Under the pieces are notes generated by a model. The model did not search any database, was not told the origin of the DNA, and worked only from the letters and a program-made list of their open reading frames with translations. DNA of 11,508 bases, taken from Ochromonadaceae sp. CCMP2298 (lineage: Eukaryota > Sar > Synurophyceae > Ochromonadales > Ochromonadaceae). The DNA lies in the NCBI GenBank assembly GCA_026770595.1, contig MU633831.1, positions 10,638 to 22,145 of the forward strand, written 5' to 3'. Position numbers and translations under genes: made by a program. Below, one piece after another: positions 7,601 through 11,508 of the stretch; within the stretch, counting starts at the first letter, position 1; every line of letters starts with the position of its first letter.

Positions 7601-10384
7601 TGGTGTGTTATATAGTGTTATGTTGTGTTATATAGTGTTAAATGGTATTATATAGTGTTATATTGTGTTATTTTTTGTTTTATGGTGTATTATATGGTGT
7701 ATTATATAGTGTATTATATAGTGTATTATATAGTGTATTATATAGTGTATTATATAGTGTATTATATGGTGTATTACATAGTGTTATATTGTATTTTATG
7801 GTGTATTATATAGTGTATTATATAGCGTTTTACATAGTGTTATAGTATATAGTGTATTATATAGTGTTATAGTATATAGTGTTAAAGTGTTATTCATATG
7901 CATATATACACATATACATACGTGTACAGCAGCTTGGTGGCGCCGTCCATGCGGTTGAATAGGGCCCTTAGAGCCTTCTCGTCGCACTCGTCTTTGACCT
8001 CGGTGTCGCCTGTGTTAGTGTTATTAGGGTATTATATAGTGTGTTAGTGTTATTCATGTATATACATATACACATAAACATATACATACATATATACATA
8101 CATATATATATACATATACACACACATACATACACACACACATATATACATATACATACACATATACATATACGTATATATAAATATACATATACATACA
8201 CATACATACACACGCACCTGTGAGCTCGACATCACACAGCGTCTCTAGGTACCGCAGGGGCGCCACCGCCAGCGCCTCCAGGGAGGGCAAACCGCCCAGG
8301 AAATCCGCCGCGCTCGGCGGGGCGGGCAGGCCGTCCTCAGCGTGCAGGCCGTCGCGGTAGGGCGTGTAGAGCGTGAATGCGGACTTGAGCATGGGCGACT
8401 TTCCCATAACCTGCATCTGTATATCCTCCCCCTCCCCCTCGCGCAGCCTGAACTGGTCCTTGCGACTGAGGAATGCCCTTAGGAACTCCACTGCGAGGGT
8501 GAAGGACAGATCCTTGGCGGGGCAGAAGCGGTTGTTGCGCCCGTCTGCGTTGCTCAGATCCACCGCCGGGTTGGCCCAGGACAGCTGCAGACTGTGTAAA
8601 GTGGGGGTTAGATACACAAGTGGAGGGGGTATATAAATTCACACATGGCATATAAATAGGGGGGTTAAATAGGGGGTTACGCATTATAGTATATTGTAGT
8701 ACCTGGCGTACTGCTCAGGCGGCCGCAGTCTGAACTGGTCCGCGTCTGCCCCCCACACCCTGGGATCCCTCATGGCCACGGATATCCACAGCAGCGTGCG
8801 CTGGGACTGGCTGGAGTCTGCGTAATAAGAGAAGGCCTTCACGGGCGCATATAGGCGCATGGTCTCCAGCACGAAGAGGGGCAGCTGCGCCTCGGTGAGC
8901 GAGGTCCGCTCTGCGTAGGGCGATGTGGGGCTGTGCAGCACGCCTAATGCGTTAATGATCGAGGCGCTGCCCCCCGGGATGCCCGCGAAGGTGAGCCCGT
9001 CCAGCAGCGCGGAGCAGAAGAGCTCCACCTGCTCCTCCGCAAGCTCATAGCGCGCCCTGACCAGCGGCGCGGCCCTTTCTATCCACCACAGGCGGTACTT
9101 TTTGGCCTCGCGGAGCTTCAATGCCCTTGCGACTGCGGGCACTTTCAGGGCCTGGGCGGGCAGCAGTGTGCTCACCAGTACCCTCTTCATGTACTGCAGA
9201 AATGTGCGCGCCTCGGCCACGGGCAGGTCCCAGCCCAGCGCCAGGTCGTGCAGGTACACGCACAGGAATATCTCCACGTCATAGCCCACCCGCAGGGGCA
9301 GGCCGTCCTCCAGCAGGGAGTCGAGGTAGTCGCCGCAGCGGGAGGCGATCTGCGCCTGGCTCCAGCCTCCTGACTTCCCGAGGATGGAGTCCAGCAGCGG
9401 CCGCACCACGGCGTGCACCTCGGGGGCCGCTCCGATCGCCATGCCCCCTGGGACGGGGCCGTCCTCCCAGATGGCATGGTTGAGGCGAGCGTAGCCGAGG
9501 TCGTTGCCGCGGAACGCCTCGCCCGCTGCCCACTGCGCAGGCAGGGCAGCTAGCTTCTCCGCACACTCGGCATGCGTGAGGATGGAGGTAGAGCCGCCAC
9601 CCACCGCATTTTGAGCCGTCAGCCCGCCGTCGTGGGAGGCCGCGTTCAGCAGGTCAGGGAAGTTCCCCGTGGCCAGTTTGGCGCAGTCGGCGAAGTAGTC
9701 GGGACCTGGGTCGGGTCCCCCGGAGTCAGTGCCCCACGTCGCGATGCGGCCTGCCCACCGGTCCACGCCGCTCTCTCCGGCGGCCAGCAGCGTCGTGAGG
9801 AAGGTGTCCGCCACCTCGCCCAGGCTGAAGCCCCCACTGCGCTCGCCGTTGCGCACCTGCTGCTCGTCGCACGCCGCGTTGACGCCAGACTCGTCGCTGG
9901 GGCGGGAGAACGAGACACTCACGCTGCCTTTGGCCCTCGCCGCACCCGTCAGTGGGAAGGCAGTCTTCTCCAGGACCCCGTTGGCCGGAAAAGGCACGAT
10001 GATGCAGCCCAGGAGTTGGTCAAAGGACACCGCATCCTCGTCATACACGCTCACCTGCAGCTCCAATCCCTCGCCCGACAAGGCTGTTCCGAGGGACACA
10101 ATCTGCGCCCAATCAGCACCCAAATCGACCACGAAGTGCATCTCCCATGCTGGATTGAGCTGGTTGTACACGACGCTGCTGCTCCACTGCAGACCGTGGC
10201 ACGCAAGCGCCTTGTCGGCCCACGAGGACCCAACCGACCCGATTCGCGCCACGCAGTAGGGATCGGACTCCCCACTCCCCGGCACAAAGTCCGCATCGCG
10301 CAGGCCAGTGGCTCCATGGATGCATATCCCTTGCGGTATGGACAACTGATCAGCATCAGATAAAACGCTGGCACTGTTTCCCAT
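4631..10384 (-). CDS. C2 - CYP74-like cytochrome P450 - lipoxygenase fusion protein
   Basis: Predicted product is 1237 aa from nine exons: 10384-8703, 8591-8218, 8009-7922, 7592-7481, 7165-7100, 6857-6231, 6024-5967, 5787-5726, 5275-4631. Every junction is GT..AG and keeps frame. MGNSAS fits the N-myristoylation consensus. The C2 domain is about 15-160 with Asp30, Asp32, Asp41, Asp115, Asp117 and Asp122 at calcium-ligand places. The P450 is about 165-640: ETMR (507-510) is the ExxR motif, and Cys584 sits in NRFCPAKD, close to the NKQCxGKD loop of CYP74 enzymes. The usual I-helix AGx(D/E)TT is AGIPGG (467-472), which points to hydroperoxide rearrangement, not O2 activation. The lipoxygenase is about 690-1237: His952-x4-His957, ATRTCLHKDHPLRR, and SAQH with His1132. 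Gly1136 replaces the usual Asn/His, and Val1237 is the C-terminal carboxylate. It likely makes and converts fatty-acid hydroperoxides at membranes. Product type (allene oxide, epoxyalcohol, aldehyde) cannot be told. Confidence 0.85.
5276..5725 (-). repeat. Fusion-gene intron 8: TATATCCTACTC array and pyrimidine repeat at acceptor
   Basis: On the + strand 5375-5720 is an array of TATATCCTACTCTATC-like words with a longer-period order that includes repeated TCAGCTCTATATATCC blocks. Near the minus-strand acceptor, 5288-5330 is GAGAGAGGGAGGGT repeated; on the transcript this is a CCCTCCCTCTCTCA pyrimidine repeat that acts as an extended polypyrimidine tract before TGTGTAG|GTATGC. Confidence 0.8.
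5788..5966 (-). other. Fusion-gene intron 7, largely without long repeats
   Basis: Donor CCCAG|GTACGG and acceptor CGCCCAG|CC give the phase 1 junction that restores Ala1003-Lys-Gly. The only repeat is a short GTCTACG triple next to the acceptor, and there is a G10-type homopolymer near 5893-5902. AG is absent upstream of the acceptor for more than 100 nt, so the splice site is unambiguous. Confidence 0.7.
6025..6230 (-). repeat. Fusion-gene intron 6: identical 36-bp tandem repeats between 14-bp direct repeats
   Basis: Copies of a 36-bp unit lie at 6075-6110, 6111-6146, 6147-6182 and 6183-6212 (the last partial) and are identical, so the expansion is recent. The intron ends fall inside a 14-bp direct repeat ACCTTCAGCACGCG found at 6023-6036 and 6229-6242. 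On the coding strand each copy reads CGCGTGCTGAAGGT; the upstream copy supplies AAG|GT as donor and the downstream copy supplies AAG as acceptor. Precise removal of one copy plus the insert restores the continuous frame. Confidence 0.85.
6858..7099 (-). repeat. Fusion-gene intron 5 with 14-bp tandem repeat next to the donor
   Basis: Five copies of GACCATAAAGGGGG run from 7021 to 7090 on the + strand. On the transcript the donor AAG|GTACCCCCCTCCCCTTTAT is followed by GGTCCCCCTTTAT copies, so the repeat looks like the 5' splice-site sequence copied in tandem. The rest (6858-7020) is TG-rich with GAGTTGTG words. Confidence 0.8.
7166..7480 (-). repeat. Fusion-gene intron 4 with CACATAAC and CCATAGCACAAC tandem repeats
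   Basis: Positions 7270-7375 are runs of ACCACATA and ATCACACA words. Positions 7380-7430 are four copies of a 12-bp ACCCATAGCACA unit, the last diverged. The donor side on the transcript is GTATGCACTATGCACTATG, itself a short tandem copy of the splice-site sequence. Confidence 0.75.
7593..7921 (-). repeat. Fusion-gene intron 3 with 12-bp TGTATTATATAG tandem repeat
   Basis: From about 7600 to 7890 the + strand is dominated by TGTATTATATAG and shorter TGTTATAT variants, with seven or more near-identical 12-bp units between 7685 and 7785. The donor is CAC|GTATGT and the acceptor ACAACAG. Long apparent ORFs of YIVYYIVYY type over this array are artefacts of the period being divisible by three. 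Confidence 0.8.
8010..8217 (-). repeat. Fusion-gene intron 2, a GTATGT/TACATA simple repeat
   Basis: On the transcript this intron is essentially GTATGT, GTGTAT and ATGTATAT words from the donor (CAG|GTGCGTGTGTATGTATG) to about 8050. GTATGT is itself a good 5' splice-site hexamer, so the intron carries many potential cryptic donors. The acceptor is CTAACACAG. Confidence 0.8.
8592..8702 (-). repeat. Fusion-gene intron 1, short with TAACCCCCTATT copies
   Basis: The intron is 111 nt, donor GCCAG|GTACTA and acceptor TTTACACAG|TCTGCAG. On the transcript TAACCCCCTATT and variants occur a few times. A nearer CTGCAG acceptor, 6 nt downstream, would break the reading frame. The one chosen gives SLQLSWANP, which matches the CYP74-type stretch before the heme cysteine. 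Confidence 0.7.
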
Positions 10385-11045
10385 TTTCGATTTTGTGCTC
10401 GGAGCTGAAAAGGGCGTCGCCTACCTTCTCCGCTGTGTCGGCTGTCGGGGCTGGAGTTGAGCTCACGACCAACGAGACAAGGTGGGAGCAGGAAGAGAGA
10501 GATTATCCCAGCGCACCGGAAGATCACAAAGTGAAGGCTATTCTGAGGCCGCAGAGCTTGCTGTTGATTTTCAGTTTGGATCTGCATTAAGTTACACCGC
10601 AAAAAACCACGCCAATCCGAACAAAAACTACACCCACCCGCGCCATTGACGCGCTTGACATGCATTACAATTTTCGTGGCTTTATAAAGATGTGCAATAT
10701 ATTTATTACTCTACTAAAGTTATATTGAAAATGAATTTTAATCTATGTTATATGAGCTATCGAGAGATTACAATGAACAAATTCGCATTAATTGGCGCCT
10801 TTTAGAGAGATTACAATACTGAGGAAGGTGTAACTTACGTACTCTAAAATAGTACGTACTTTCATAGTACGGTCCATCGAACTCCAACAGGAGACGGAGA
10901 TCTATCTGCCCGTGCCTCAGTTCCTGCCCTCATATCTGCCCACCCACTTGCCCAGAAAGCTTGCTCAGGGTTCCTTTGAATAGGGATCTCCCTTTGTCAC
11001 CGCAAAGTGTCAGGTGGTACGAACGCGGAGTAGATCTAGGCGAAG
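10385..11045. promoter_or_regulatory. Shared upstream region between the fusion gene and the ENTH gene
   Basis: The two genes diverge from this 661-nt stretch; it holds no ORF I support. On the fusion-gene side (10385-10640) it is mixed sequence with a CCAAT at 10610. The centre (10680-10820) is AT-rich and has GAGAGATTACAAT twice, at 10762-10774 and 10805-10817. At 10819-10841 is the element also found upstream of the peroxiredoxin-like gene. It is followed by an inverted repeat TACGTACT (10836-10843) and AGTACGTA (10851-10858). In-frame TAG at 11037 closes the ENTH frame upstream. Confidence 0.5.
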
Positions 11046-11508
11046 ATGGACAGCGTCTTGATGGCCGAAGCCACCTCGGCAGATGACAGCCCCACCTCCG
11101 GCTTCCAGCTCAGCCAGATCTCGCAGTTGACCTACCACAGCTACCAGGTAGCACAGCAGATGCAGCTGTACCTGATGCAGCGGCTCGCGAAGTCTCACTA
11201 CAACGTTAAGTACAAAACGCTGGTGATCCTACGCCACGTGTGCCGCACCGGCCGGCCAGAGTTTAAGCGCGACATGCAAGGGCGGGTGGACGCGATTAGG
11301 GAGTGCTTGCAGTTCAAAGGCCCGCCGGATACGCTTCGGGGGGACGAGATCTACAGAAGGGTGCGGGACTGTGCGAGAGAGGTTCTAGAAGGACTGTTCG
11401 ACGGACAGACGCCGCAGAGTTCGAACGCTGCGACGGCGAACCGTATTCAGGGGTTCGGAAGTGGTGAGCAGGGGCAGCAGGGACAGGGACAGGGACAGGG
11501 ACAGGGGG
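11046..11508 (+). CDS. ENTH-domain adaptor, tepsin/MTV1-like (3' end outside window)
   Basis: The frame is open from ATG 11046 to the window edge (154 codons, incomplete). An in-frame TAG at 11037 supports this start. Residues about 15-120 fit an ENTH/VHS-type helical domain: HYNVKYKTLVILRHVCRTG, FKRDMQGRVDAIRECLQFKG, PPDTLRGDEIYRRVRDCA and EVLEGLF. The IREC..F.GPPD.LRGD signature is closest, from memory, to tepsin and plant MTV1, accessory proteins of AP-4 coats that act on vesicles from the trans-Golgi network. RIQGFGS (133-139) follows. From residue about 141 the protein is a Gln-Gly run encoded by GGACAG repeats that continues past the edge. An epsin is the alternative. AP-4 binding motifs would lie further downstream and cannot be seen. 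Confidence 0.75.
   Translation, partial: MDSVLMAEATSADDSPTSGFQLSQISQLTYHSYQVAQQMQLYLMQRLAKSHYNVKYKTLVILRHVCRTGRPEFKRDMQGRVDAIRECLQFKGPPDTLRGDEIYRRVRDCAREVLEGLFDGQTPQSSNAATANRIQGFGSGEQGQQGQGQGQGQG
11469..11508 (+). repeat. GGACAG tandem repeat coding for Gln-Gly
   Basis: A hexamer array beginning near 11480 encodes alternating Gln and Gly within the ENTH gene and runs off the window. It resembles the CAGGGGCAG and CAGGGACGGGG blocks at 88-156, 2364-2466 and 3070-3125. Confidence 0.7.

Noticed and set aside
7625-8235. ORFs rich in YIVYY, YIHIH or MYMYI on both strands
   Set aside because: They are translations of simple TA/TG/CA repeats within introns 2 and 3 of the fusion gene.
9572-10363. 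263-codon + strand ORF opposite the C2-P450 exon
   Set aside because: It is antisense to a strongly supported exon, shows no recognisable domain, and is explained by the GC-rich codon use of the coding strand.

Overview
The window is nuclear DNA of a eukaryote. Genes are well spaced, face both ways and carry spliceosomal introns with GT..AG ends, and coding phase is kept exactly across every junction I placed. A probable alga with a secondary plastid, such as an ochrophyte stramenopile (a pelagophyte is possible), is suggested by one protein that starts with a signal peptide followed directly by a Phe-headed, Arg/Ser/Thr-rich transit-like stretch. No rRNA, tRNA, CRISPR or bacterial operon was found.

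Layout. 1-696: G-rich minisatellite, pyrimidine tract and 5' leader with at least one leader intron. 697-1843 (+): F-box/leucine-rich-repeat protein, one coding intron. 1844-2311: intergenic, with a weak LTR-like signature. 2312-3686 (-): two-exon plastid-targeted peroxiredoxin-like protein that lacks the family cysteines. 3687-4630: AT-rich intergenic DNA holding an unusual array of TGAG/CTCA palindromes. 4631-10384 (-): a nine-exon gene for a 1237-residue fusion protein. 10385-11045: shared upstream region of two divergent genes. 11046-11508 (+): start of a tepsin/MTV1-like ENTH adaptor, cut by the window end.

The centrepiece is the fusion. In order it has an N-myristoylation consensus (MGNSAS), a C2 domain with a full set of calcium-binding Asp residues, a CYP74-type cytochrome P450, and a lipoxygenase catalytic domain. 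A lipoxygenase makes fatty-acid hydroperoxides and CYP74-type P450s rearrange them, so the protein reads as a membrane-tethered, possibly calcium-recruited, one-polypeptide oxylipin synthase. The layout parallels the known coral allene oxide synthase-lipoxygenase fusion, but with an unrelated heme enzyme and an added membrane module.

A second theme is the introns. Most coding introns are filled with their own private tandem repeat, and several of these resemble the intron's 5' splice site. One intron (6025-6230) sits between 14-bp direct repeats that contain both splice sites, as expected for intron gain by insertion or segmental duplication.
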